Below are positions 24,568 through 32,016 of a stretch of 32,016 bases of DNA, piece by piece; position 1 is the first letter of the stretch; each line of letters opens with the position of its first letter. A model generated the notes under the pieces. The model ran no database searches, was not told where the DNA came from, and saw only the letters and a program-made list of their open reading frames with translations. The stretch comes from Euryarchaeota archaeon ADurb.BinA087 (GTDB taxonomy: Archaea; Halobacteriota; Methanomicrobia; Methanomicrobiales; Methanospirillaceae): assembly GCA_002068435.1 (NCBI GenBank), contig MVZQ01000012.1, positions 1 to 32,016 of the forward strand, read 5' to 3'. A program made the position numbers and the translations under genes.

Positions 24568-26679
24568 GTGGACGAGAGGAAGCACGAGCCCGTGCACGAA
24601 GCCGGTCATGATCATCATAAAGAAGCTCCTCCCCCGATAAGTCACGGAACTCCAGGAGATAACACACCCAAGGGGACCCATCATCCCCATGAGAAGCACC
24701 AATCAACCGGGGGAGAGGAGGCGGGTATGCACGGCTCCCATGGGCACATGATGGAGGACTACCGGAGACGGTTCATCGTCTCGATGATCCTCACGGTGCC
24801 AATCCTCATTTTATCATCGACCATCCAGGCGCTCCTTGGATTCACCCTCGTCTTTCCCGGATCTGACCTGGTACTCCTCAGCCTGGCTACCGTAGTGTAC
24901 CTCTACGGAGGATGGCCGTTCCTGAAAGGGATCGTACGTGAGATCCGCTCCCGCCTCCCCGGCATGATGACCCTGATCGCGGTTGCCATCACCGTGGCGT
25001 ATGGGTTCAGTGCATCGGTTGTCCTTGGGCTTGTCACAGGGGAACCCTTCTTCTGGGAACTGGCCACCCTGATCGATATCATGCTCCTCGGCCACTGGCT
25101 GGAGATGCGATCGGTCCTTGGCGCTTCGCGTGCCCTCGAGGAGCTGGTCATGATCATGCCATATGAGGCGCATCTGCTGAGGGAGGGTGGGACAACAGAA
25201 GAAGTTCCTGTCGAACGACTCGTGCCGGGAGACCGGGTGCTGGTCAAGCCGGGTGAGAAAGTTCCCGTCGATGGAATCGTGGCAGAGGGGAGATCCAATA
25301 TCAATGAATCGATGCTCACCGGGGAGTCCCAGCCGGTCGCTAAGAAGGGAGGAGATACGGTCACCGGCGGTTCCACGAACGGGGAAGGATCTCTGGTCGT
25401 GGAGGTGACAAAGGTCGGGAGGGACACCTATCTTAGCCAGGTGATCGAACTCGTGCGGAAAGCCCAGGAGAGCAGGTCCCGGGCACAGGACCTTGCAAAC
25501 CGGGCAGCCCTCCTCCTTACCCTGGTTGCCCTCTCGGTCGGTGCGATCACCTTCCTTGGCTGGTATCTCCTTGGCGAGAGCCTGGATTTTGCCATCGAAC
25601 GGATGGCTACCGTCATGGTCATCGCCTGCCCGCATGCCCTCGGCCTGGCAGTCCCTCTTGTCGTCGCGGTCTCGACCACCCTCGCAGCAAAATCCGGTCT
25701 CCTGATCAGGGACCGGCAGGCCTTCGAGCGGGCAAAAGACCTCCAGGTGATCGTGTTTGACAAGACCGGAACCCTCACCAGGGGGATTTTCGGAGTCACC
25801 GATATTCTTCCCTTTGATGAAAGGGGAGAGGAGGAGGTGCTTATGAAGGCCGCTTCACTGGAAGCAAATTCAGAGCACCCCATTGCCCGGGGGATCATGC
25901 GGACCGCAGAAGAGCGGGGGATTGCACTCATCCCTCCACAAGACTTCAGGGCTCTGCCCGGGAAAGGGGTGGAAGGACAACTTAGGGGTATTCTTACCAG
26001 GATTGTGAGCCCCGGGTACCTGGAGGAGGAAGGGATAATGATCCAGGATCAGCGGGTGGAAAAGCTCGCAACGCAGGGAAAGACGGTGGTGTTTGTGCTC
26101 CAGGAGAGGACTGTTGTCGGGGCACTGGCGCTGGCAGATATCATCCGTGATGAATCCCGCGAGGCGATATCCCGGCTTAATGCCATGGGGATCAGGAGCA
26201 TGATGCTTACGGGGGACAACCGGTTTGTTGCCCGGTGGGTGGCGGAAGATCTCGGGCTTGCCGATTATTTTGCCGGGGTGCTCCCCCACGAGAAGTCGGG
26301 AAAGATCAGGGAAGTCCAGGATCAGTACCGGGTCGGTATGGTTGGTGACGGGATCAACGATGCCCCTGCCCTGGTCCAGGCAGATCTGGGAATTGCAATC
26401 GGGGCAGGAACCGATGTGGCGGTCGAGAGTGCGGATATCGTGCTTGTCCGAAGTGACCCGCGGGATGTTGCCGATATCATTGCGCTTTCGAAAAAGACCT
26501 ATTCGAAGATGGTCCAGAACCTTCTCTGGGCTACCGGGTACAACAGTTTTGCCATCCCCCTGGCAGCCGGTGTTGCATCCGGCTACGGAATCATCCTCAC
26601 TCCTGCATTCGGGGCTGCGCTGATGAGTATCAGCACCGTTATCGTTGCGATAAATGCCCAGACCCTCAAGCTGACCTGA
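24568..26679 (+). CDS. copB: CopB-type copper P-type ATPase
   Basis: 703 residues from a GTG start with AAAGGTGAGG upstream. A His-rich N-terminus (about 16 His in residues 7-60) replaces the CxxC metal domain of CopA. All P-type motifs are present: TGES (251-254), the CPH membrane motif (354-356), DKTGT with phosphorylated D398, SEHP (435-438), and GDGINDAP (593-600). CPH and the last-helix MSISTVIVAINAQ are typical of the P1B-3 group (CopB), which exports copper, Cu(II) or Cu(I). With the multicopper oxidase and cupredoxin in the same region, copper detoxification or supply to the outside is likely. Other metals cannot be fully excluded. Confidence 0.93.
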   Translation: MDERKHEPVHEAGHDHHKEAPPPISHGTPGDNTPKGTHHPHEKHQSTGGEEAGMHGSHGHMMEDYRRRFIVSMILTVPILILSSTIQALLGFTLVFPGSDLVLLSLATVVYLYGGWPFLKGIVREIRSRLPGMMTLIAVAITVAYGFSASVVLGLVTGEPFFWELATLIDIMLLGHWLEMRSVLGASRALEELVMIMPYEAHLLREGGTTEEVPVERLVPGDRVLVKPGEKVPVDGIVAEGRSNINESMLTGESQPVAKKGGDTVTGGSTNGEGSLVVEVTKVGRDTYLSQVIELVRKAQESRSRAQDLANRAALLLTLVALSVGAITFLGWYLLGESLDFAIERMATVMVIACPHALGLAVPLVVAVSTTLAAKSGLLIRDRQAFERAKDLQVIVFDKTGTLTRGIFGVTDILPFDERGEEEVLMKAASLEANSEHPIARGIMRTAEERGIALIPPQDFRALPGKGVEGQLRGILTRIVSPGYLEEEGIMIQDQRVEKLATQGKTVVFVLQERTVVGALALADIIRDESREAISRLNAMGIRSMMLTGDNRFVARWVAEDLGLADYFAGVLPHEKSGKIREVQDQYRVGMVGDGINDAPALVQADLGIAIGAGTDVAVESADIVLVRSDPRDVADIIALSKKTYSKMVQNLLWATGYNSFAIPLAAGVASGYGIILTPAFGAALMSISTVIVAINAQTLKLT

Positions 26680-26741
26680 TGTATCGGAGCGTTCTGGGAG
26701 GGGTCTGCTGAGATCGTCGGTCTCTTAAAGGGAAGAGACCT

Positions 26742-26936
26742 GTGGGATCCCTCATTAGGACTGCACTTTATCACGGCCTGCTCAGAGAGAAAAGGTATCC
26801 TCCCGGGCTTGGTTATCTGAGAGAAATTTCCTGGCCAGACCACGGATCCTTCTGGTCTCTTGAAGAGCATGAAGTTCATGATCCGGGTGAGGGCCGGGCT
26901 GCCATGAAACGGGAACACTACCTGCCGGAATTGTAA
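26742..26936 (+). CDS. Possible small protein, 64 residues
   Basis: GTG 26742 to TAA 26936, after a GGAAGAG ribosome-like site. It has 64 residues rich in His, Glu and Arg (LYHGLLREKRYPPGLGYLRE, HDPGEGRAAMKREHYLPEL), with codon use like real genes. The stop overlaps an ATG of the next frame (TAATG). No family seen. It may be genuine or a chance frame in the 256 bp after copB. Confidence 0.3.
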   Translation: MGSLIRTALYHGLLREKRYPPGLGYLREISWPDHGSFWSLEEHEVHDPGEGRAAMKREHYLPEL

Positions 26937-26977
26937 TGTTTATTTTACCTCACTATCGAATACGTACGGGACGCCTC

Positions 26978-28252
26978 ATGGAAACCCCCCGCTGGCTGAA
27001 ACGTGGACTTGCCGGGATCATCGGATCTGCAGGTCTTGCCTACCCGGTCTGTGCGGCTATCTGCCCGAGGGGAAGGGGGTACTGCCCTTACCCGGGCAGC
27101 TGTTTTTTGTACACGGATGTCGATGCCAACACCATCTGTGATTATACCCCCCGTTCGGTTACCTCAGCCCCGACCGCTGCCAGCCCCACTCCTGCTGCTT
27201 CCCCGGTTTTTGAGGGGACCTCTTCCTCGTTGACCGTGCCGGCAACCCCCTCCCTCTCGCCGGCTGCAACGGTCTCCTCCAATGCCTCCGTTCCGTTCAT
27301 CCCGGATACAGGACTCTTCCTCCCGGATGGTCTGATCATGGGAGCGGTATTTACCATCGTTCTCCTTGTCCTGTTCTTCTTCCTGTTCAGGTCAGGGATC
27401 CCCGGGACCCGACTCCAAAAACCCGTTCCTGCTCTCGGGACCTCGGCATTGTTCGCCCTCGGGATCGGGGAGATAGTCACCTATCTCCTGCTTGGGGAGG
27501 AGACGCTGGCATCGGCATTCGCTGTTGTCTACCTGCTTGCCGGAACGCTCCTTGCCGCCTTTGTCTGGAAGAGCGGAGCCATGTCCCGGAAGATCGCGGT
27601 CGCAACAGTGATGATGAGTACGGTTTTTGGCTTTGTCATCCTCGCTCCGCTTATGCCGATGGAGTTTCCCGGGATCGTGAGTATCGTGACATCGGGCCAG
27701 ACCGTTGCCCCGGGGATCATCGGGATCCTTGCAGGGATCGGGCTTGTCCTGCTTGTCGGAAGAACCTTCTGCGGTCATCTCTGCCCGGTCGGATCGGTAC
27801 AGGAGCTTGTCTGGAACCTGCCGGGGAAGAAGATCGATATAAGGAAAACGCACTATCTTGAAGTGCTCCGTGCCGGGGTATTCGTGGTCACCGTGATCGG
27901 TGCCCTCTGGTATGTGAACCTGATGGAGTATACCGGGGTCTACGATTTCTTCTCGCTGACCCTCTCGATAGGGCTCGTGGTATTTCTCGTACTCCTCCTC
28001 CTTTCAGTATTCATGTATCGGCCGGTCTGCCGGGGGATCTGCCCGTTCGGCCTGCTCTTCTCCATCCCTGCCCATTTCAGCCTCTACCGGCTGCGGAGGA
28101 CGAATGCCTGCATCAGGTGCAGGAAGTGCGAGAAGGCCTGCCCTGCCCATGTTGCCGGCAGGGATTCCTCGAAGCGGGAGTGCTACCTTTGCGCCCGGTG
28201 CACGGCCGCTTGCCCGGTACCGGGTGCCCTGGTATACGAAAGAAAAGCCTGA
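26978..28252 (+). CDS. Membrane polyferredoxin, NapH/NosR-like
   Basis: 424 residues. After one TM helix (about 10-28) comes a short Cys-rich outside segment (ICPRGRGYCPYPGSC, then NTICDY) and a Ser/Pro/Ala linker (60-105). Several TM helices follow (about 116-138, 152-174, 178-196, 205-225, 246-264, 296-316, 328-348). Two C-x3-CP motifs, CGHLCP (265-270) and CRGICP (351-356), mark the NapH/NosR/CcoG group. Two 4Fe-4S clusters follow: C378/381/384/388 and C402/405/408/412. It probably moves electrons across or along the membrane. ATG 26978 is chosen because a TATA-like TTTATTTTA lies at 26938-26946; ATG 26936 would add 14 residues. No partner oxidoreductase is adjacent. Confidence 0.82.
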   Translation: METPRWLKRGLAGIIGSAGLAYPVCAAICPRGRGYCPYPGSCFLYTDVDANTICDYTPRSVTSAPTAASPTPAASPVFEGTSSSLTVPATPSLSPAATVSSNASVPFIPDTGLFLPDGLIMGAVFTIVLLVLFFFLFRSGIPGTRLQKPVPALGTSALFALGIGEIVTYLLLGEETLASAFAVVYLLAGTLLAAFVWKSGAMSRKIAVATVMMSTVFGFVILAPLMPMEFPGIVSIVTSGQTVAPGIIGILAGIGLVLLVGRTFCGHLCPVGSVQELVWNLPGKKIDIRKTHYLEVLRAGVFVVTVIGALWYVNLMEYTGVYDFFSLTLSIGLVVFLVLLLLSVFMYRPVCRGICPFGLLFSIPAHFSLYRLRRTNACIRCRKCEKACPAHVAGRDSSKRECYLCARCTAACPVPGALVYERKA

Positions 28253-28504
28253 ACCAGCACCCTGTTTCCTCCCCGTCAGCACTCATCAGGATGCAACGAA
28301 CGGAGGATGAGGTACATGAGCCTGCGACCAGTTCCATCTTCCTTGTCTCGTTTCGGTGTATTCTCCAGTGCCAGCCGTTTGATCAACACGGGGTGGTTCG
28401 TCTCCCATCCATACCGTCTCCCCCTCCCTTCATTTTCCGGGGGCATGGTGGGGTGAGGACAGAGTGTTCATGGTTCGAATATCCCAATATGTCTGAGGAT
28501 CGGT

Positions 28505-28843
28505 ATGACCATGATATCTGATGAATCCATGAAGGAGATGATCGCAACAACGAAGGATTACTGCCTTGTCCTGCTCAAGGCCGGACCGAACCGGAACATG
28601 GCCGGGGTGGAAGCGATCATCTGGGAGCATGTGCGACGGAATTTCGCAATCAGGGCTGAAGGGAAATTGCCGATCGTCTGCCCTGTCAGTGACGGGAGCG
28701 ACCTGTGCGGAATCGGGATCTTTGCAGCAGGTATTGCTGAAACACGGTCCCTGATGGACCATGACCCGGCTGTGCAGCAGGGAGTCTTTACCTACGATCT
28801 GCATCCGTGCAGGAGTTTTCCCGGGGATACTCTCCCAGGATAA
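28505..28843 (+). CDS. YCII-like small protein
   Basis: 112 residues (ATG 28505, or 28511 two codons later), with GAGGAT before the start. The C-terminal part (ETRSLMDHDPAVQQGVFTYDLHPCRSFPGDTLPG) has the DPxxxxGxFxYxxHP ending seen in YCII/YciI-like ferredoxin-fold proteins, and the N-terminal DYCLVLLKAGPN fits their first strand. Function of this class is mostly unknown; some are dehydratases or isomerases. It stands alone; the 252 bp upstream hold no gene I can support. Confidence 0.65.
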   Translation: MTMISDESMKEMIATTKDYCLVLLKAGPNRNMAGVEAIIWEHVRRNFAIRAEGKLPIVCPVSDGSDLCGIGIFAAGIAETRSLMDHDPAVQQGVFTYDLHPCRSFPGDTLPG

Positions 28844-28973
28844 CAGGAACTGATCCCGTTTCTGCAATGGATTCTCTCTTTCTGCTGAATCGGGCATGTC
28901 CAAGTCCTGACGAAGAGAGGAGGGGTCTCTGGGGAAGATGCCTCACCCCGGGATTGCATCAATCTCAAGCTTA

Positions 28974-28998
28974 TTATTAGGGAAAACCTAACTAATAA
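28974..28998. promoter_or_regulatory. Operator-like inverted repeat at the MarR promoter
   Basis: TTAGG GAAAA CCTAA (28977-28991) is a perfect inverted repeat, nested in outer arms TTATTAG (28974-28980) and CTAATAA (28992-28998). It overlaps the likely TATA/start region just before ATG 29011. Position and symmetry fit autorepression by the MarR-type protein encoded immediately downstream. Confidence 0.6.
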
Positions 28999-29010
28999 CA
29001 GGCAGAGGTC

Positions 29011-29427
29011 ATGGACACGGAGGAACGACTGCTGGCTGCGGTAGAGCAGCTGATCAGGATACGAAACGAGACCTCCTCATCCATCCTCTCTGAATGCGGG
29101 ATCCCCGACATCACGGTAAAGCAGCTCGGGTACCTGAAGACCATCGATGAAATGGGTGAGGTGACTTTCACCCGTCTTGCCGAGATCACGAGCAACTCGA
29201 AGCCCACCATCACCGAGCTTATCAACCGGTTCGAGAGCATGGAGTGCGTCTACCGGGAGCGATCCCCCGATGACCGGAGGGTCATTTATATCCGCCTGAC
29301 CGAAAAAGGCCGGAGGATTGCCCGGGCAGAGGATGACGCGCTCTCCCTGCTGGTCGAACGGATGCGAAACTCCCTTGATCACGATGAAGTCGACCTTCTC
29401 GTGAGGATCATCTGGAAGGTCAGGTGA
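29011..29427 (+). CDS. MarR-family transcriptional regulator
   Basis: 138 residues with the MarR winged helix: residues about 28-48 (ITVKQLGYLKTIDEMGEVTF), the recognition helix SNSKPTITELINRFESMECV, and the wing with the family mark RSPDDRRVIYIRLTEKGRRI. C-terminal dimerisation helices follow. Such proteins are usually local repressors released by small ligands or oxidation; there is no Cys in the wing, but one Cys is at about residue 29 and another near 75. An inverted repeat at its own promoter suggests autoregulation. The Lon gene starts 52 bp after the stop, so the two may be one operon. Confidence 0.9.
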   Translation: MDTEERLLAAVEQLIRIRNETSSSILSECGIPDITVKQLGYLKTIDEMGEVTFTRLAEITSNSKPTITELINRFESMECVYRERSPDDRRVIYIRLTEKGRRIARAEDDALSLLVERMRNSLDHDEVDLLVRIIWKVR

Positions 29428-29479
29428 CCCAGGAGCATAATCCCGACCATAAGGCACCCCTACAAAAAGGATCACACCA

Positions 29480-31861
29480 ATGTTTGGATTTACCCCCTCC
29501 AAAGACCAGGAATACCTCGTCATACCCCTCTCCGATATCGTGGTCTTTCCAAAGACCCGGACCAAGCTGAACGTTGAAAAAACGATCGGTGAAACCCTGG
29601 CATCCTCCCTTGCCAGTGGGGGACCTGCTGTAGCGCTCGCTCTGACGGCGAAGGGTGAACCCGAAGAATCCGAGGATCCGTTCTACCCCGTCGGATGCCT
29701 CATGAACGTCACTGTTGCCGAGCCTTCCGATGACGGGTTTGTGATCGAGGCCATCGCCTGCCAGAAGGTTCGCGTCACGGAACTTATCAAGCGGGAGAGC
29801 CAGTTCTTGGCCACCTGCACGCACCTCCCTGACCTGCCTGATCTCGATGACGAATCGAAACAACACCTCATGGCCGAGATCCGGGCTATCATCCATGATA
29901 TCAGCAGCAACTTCCGGGGATCGGGGCCATTTGCCCACTCCATTGATGAGATGGACTCACTTGACCAGGTCATCGGCTACATCCTGTTGTTTGCCCCTGC
30001 ACCCGTAAGCGAGAAGCAGGCCATTCTTGAGACTGAATCGGCACGGGAACGGGGGCGGATGTTCCTTGCACTCCTCCGAGAACTCAGGGAGCATATCAAT
30101 TTCCGGGTGGAGATTGCCCAGAAAGTCTCCGAGAAAGTGCACAAGTCAAACCGCGAGGCGATGCTCCGGGAGCAGCTGAAGCTCATCCAGGAGGAGCTGA
30201 ACGAGTACGAAGGAGGGCAGTCCGGGGACCCGGGATACAGGGAGCGGATAGAACAATCGAAGATGCCCGAAGAGGTCCGTAAAAAAGCCCTTGCCGAGGC
30301 ACGGAAACTCGAGGCTTCGGGAGGCCAGAATCACGAGAGCCACATTATCCGGAACTACCTGGACCTGCTCCTCGAGCTCCCCTGGGTGACAGAGGAGAAG
30401 GCGGTCGTCGATATCGCAGAAGCCCGGAAGGTGCTCGATGCCAACCATACCGGTCTTCTGAAGGTGAAGGAGCGGATCATCCAGCACCTGGCCGTGATGA
30501 AGCTGAAGCATGAGAAGCAGGGGTCGATCCTGCTCTTCACCGGCCCGCCGGGGACTGGGAAGACGAGCCTTGGCAAGAGCATCGCCGATGCCCTGGGCCG
30601 GAAGTATGTCCGCATCAGCCTCGGGGGTGTCCGGGACGAGGCCGAGATCCGGGGGCACCGGAGGACCTATGTCGGTGCCCTCCCGGGGAGGATCATCCAG
30701 GGGATGAAGCGGGCCGGGGTCAAGAACCCGGTCTTCATCCTTGACGAGGTCGACAAGCTTGGCTCCTCTCACCTTGGCGACCCGGCAAGTGCCCTCCTTG
30801 AAGTCCTCGATCCCGAACAGAACAATACGTTCTCGGATCATTACCTCGAGGTGCCCTACGATCTCTCCGAAGTGCTGTTCATCGCGACGGCAAACACCAC
30901 CGCCACAATCCCCGCCCCGCTCCTCGACCGCATGGAGCTGATAGAGATCTCCGGGTACACGAAGAACGAGAAGTTCTCCATCGCAAAGAACCACCTCATC
31001 CCGGCAACCCTCGGGGAGCATGGCCTTGATGCCGACAGCCTTGGTATCGATGACAATGCGCTCCGGGCAGTCATCGATCGGTATACCCGGGAGGCAGGAG
31101 TCCGCTGGCTGAAAAAGCAACTGGCCCGGATTGCCAGGTATGCCTCGGAAAAGATTGTCTCGGGAACCGCTGCACGACCATACGTGGTAACAGCGGAGAT
31201 GCTCGATCCAATCCTCGGGAGGGAAGTGGTCCGCCAGGAAACGGCACGGAACGTTGCGGTACCCGGCGTGGTTACCGGGCTCGCCTGGACCCCGGTTGGC
31301 GGAGAGATCCTGTTCATCGAGGGGACTTCCATGCCGGGAAAAGGGAACCTTACCCTGACAGGACAGCTCGGCGATGTGATGAAGGAGTCGGCAACCATCT
31401 CGATGAGCCTTGCCCGCTCCCGGCTGGCATACAAGGCGAACGGGTTTGACTTCATTGCCAGTGATGTCCATATCCATGTGCCGTCAGGGGCAACTCCAAA
31501 GGACGGACCGTCAGCAGGGATCGCCCTCTTTGCGGCGCTTGCCTCTCTCATCACCGGGATCACGGTCGACCCAAAGACGGCCATGACCGGGGAGATCACC
31601 CTCTCTGGCACAGTGCTGCCGGTCGGTGGGATCCGGGAGAAGGTCCTTGCTGCCCATCGGGCTGGGATCCGGACGGTCATCCTCCCAAGCGAGAACCGGC
31701 GTGATCTCGAGGATATCCCTGATGAGGTCAGGTATGAGATCCACTTCATCTTCGTGGATACCATCGACCAGGTCCTTTTCGAAGCGCTCGGGGTCGATCT
31801 CCATGAGACTAGGGCCCCCATCCCGGTAAGGAACCGGGTCATTCCGGTAGAAAATATCTGA
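29480..31861 (+). CDS. lon: ATP-dependent protease Lon, bacterial (LonA) type
   Basis: 793 residues, close to E. coli Lon (784). Order: N-terminal substrate domain (about 10-205), helical linker (VSEKVHKSNREAMLREQLK), AAA+ domain with Walker A GPPGTGKTS (about 355) and Walker B VFILDEVDKL (about 418), sensor region, then the protease domain with catalytic S678 (DGPSAG) and K721 (REKVLA). There are no membrane helices, so it is the soluble LonA type, not the membrane LonB usual in archaea; probably acquired from bacteria. It degrades damaged or regulatory proteins. A TTTTTT run at about 31879-31884 may end the transcript. Control by the MarR gene upstream is likely from the layout, but inferred. 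Confidence 0.96.
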   Translation: MFGFTPSKDQEYLVIPLSDIVVFPKTRTKLNVEKTIGETLASSLASGGPAVALALTAKGEPEESEDPFYPVGCLMNVTVAEPSDDGFVIEAIACQKVRVTELIKRESQFLATCTHLPDLPDLDDESKQHLMAEIRAIIHDISSNFRGSGPFAHSIDEMDSLDQVIGYILLFAPAPVSEKQAILETESARERGRMFLALLRELREHINFRVEIAQKVSEKVHKSNREAMLREQLKLIQEELNEYEGGQSGDPGYRERIEQSKMPEEVRKKALAEARKLEASGGQNHESHIIRNYLDLLLELPWVTEEKAVVDIAEARKVLDANHTGLLKVKERIIQHLAVMKLKHEKQGSILLFTGPPGTGKTSLGKSIADALGRKYVRISLGGVRDEAEIRGHRRTYVGALPGRIIQGMKRAGVKNPVFILDEVDKLGSSHLGDPASALLEVLDPEQNNTFSDHYLEVPYDLSEVLFIATANTTATIPAPLLDRMELIEISGYTKNEKFSIAKNHLIPATLGEHGLDADSLGIDDNALRAVIDRYTREAGVRWLKKQLARIARYASEKIVSGTAARPYVVTAEMLDPILGREVVRQETARNVAVPGVVTGLAWTPVGGEILFIEGTSMPGKGNLTLTGQLGDVMKESATISMSLARSRLAYKANGFDFIASDVHIHVPSGATPKDGPSAGIALFAALASLITGITVDPKTAMTGEITLSGTVLPVGGIREKVLAAHRAGIRTVILPSENRRDLEDIPDEVRYEIHFIFVDTIDQVLFEALGVDLHETRAPIPVRNRVIPVENI

Positions 31862-31875
31862 AACGATCTCATTGC

Positions 31876-31888
31876 TTCATTTTTTATC
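31876..31888 (+). terminator. T-rich run after lon
   Basis: CTTCATTTTTTATCG follows the lon stop by about 15 bp. T-rich runs alone can end archaeal transcription. The last 130 bp of the window hold no gene. Confidence 0.4.
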
Positions 31889-32016
31889 GTCTCACGCTGT
31901 TTTCATCGTGTCATGTTGTACCGCTCTGGTGCCCTGACAGATCCATACGTGGTTGCCGGTGTCCCAATCGTTTAGATACCTGCATTTCCATAGCATTCTG
32001 TGTGAAATCACCAGAT

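Noticed and set aside
28465-28490. GGTTCGAATAT, tRNA T-loop-like
   Set aside because: No acceptor stem, D-arm or anticodon arm can be built around it.
30146-31477. 443-codon open frame on the minus strand
   Set aside because: It lies fully antisense to lon; its low-complexity composition follows from the codon pattern of lon. No ribosome site or family.
1-32016. CRISPR array, insertion sequence, integrase or attachment sites
   Set aside because: No regularly spaced repeats, transposase or integrase motifs, or flanking direct repeats were seen.

Overview
The window looks like the chromosome of a methanogenic archaeon, most likely of the order Methanomicrobiales (Methanoregula/Methanosphaerula-like; genus not determinable by eye). 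Reasons: TATA-box promoters with short leaders, GGTG/GGAG ribosome binding sites, moderately high GC coding sequence with AT-rich intergenic regions, many-PAS HisKA_2 histidine kinases, MEDS and DUF2769 domains, and lipoproteins with archaeal Thr/Pro-rich linkers. No rRNA, tRNA, CRISPR array or intact insertion sequence was seen.

Layout. 1-2562 (-): a large secreted multicopper oxidase, cut by the window edge. 2798-6438 (+), divergent from it: a tight four-gene operon of a DUF4418 membrane protein, an FtsX-like permease, an ABC ATPase and a second FtsX-like permease, followed by a two-META-domain lipoprotein (6549-7385). 7386-8630: a decayed coding stretch and a minimal Hsp20-type protein. 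8631-13558 (-): a two-gene signalling operon, a 7-PAS HisKA_2 kinase followed by a receiver-MEDS-PadR response regulator. 13917-15074 (-): a DUF3147-like membrane protein and a small lipoprotein. 15351-17273 (+): an SRPBCC-SnoaL fusion, an AHSA1-type SRPBCC protein and an unannotated 56-residue protein. 17417-18961 (+): a lipoprotein of the PQQ-type glucose/sorbosone dehydrogenase family. 19636-20106 (-): a full Hsp20. 20396-21698 (+): a 75-residue protein and a type-1 copper lipoprotein. 22006-23963: a DUF2769 Cys-rich protein divergent from a DUF2769-glutamate synthase (FMN/Fe-S) fusion. 24063-26679 (+): an unknown gene and a CopB-type copper P-ATPase. 26978-28252 (+): a NapH-like membrane polyferredoxin. 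28505-28843: a YCII-like protein. 29011-31861 (+): a MarR regulator and a bacterial-type LonA protease.

Common theme. Several genes point to handling of copper, oxidants and envelope or protein stress in an anaerobe: multicopper oxidase, cupredoxin, CopB ATPase, ABC export operon, two Hsp20s and Lon. The most interesting signal is non-coding. A 17-bp palindrome close to GTTTCAAATTTTGAAAC recurs upstream of at least six promoters, usually 10-13 bp upstream of the TATA box, where archaeal activators bind. It precedes the multicopper oxidase, the ABC operon, the kinase-regulator operon itself, the AHSA1 gene, the 75-residue gene and the gene pair ending in copB. I propose a local stress regulon, possibly controlled by the REC-MEDS-PadR regulator; the binding factor is inference.
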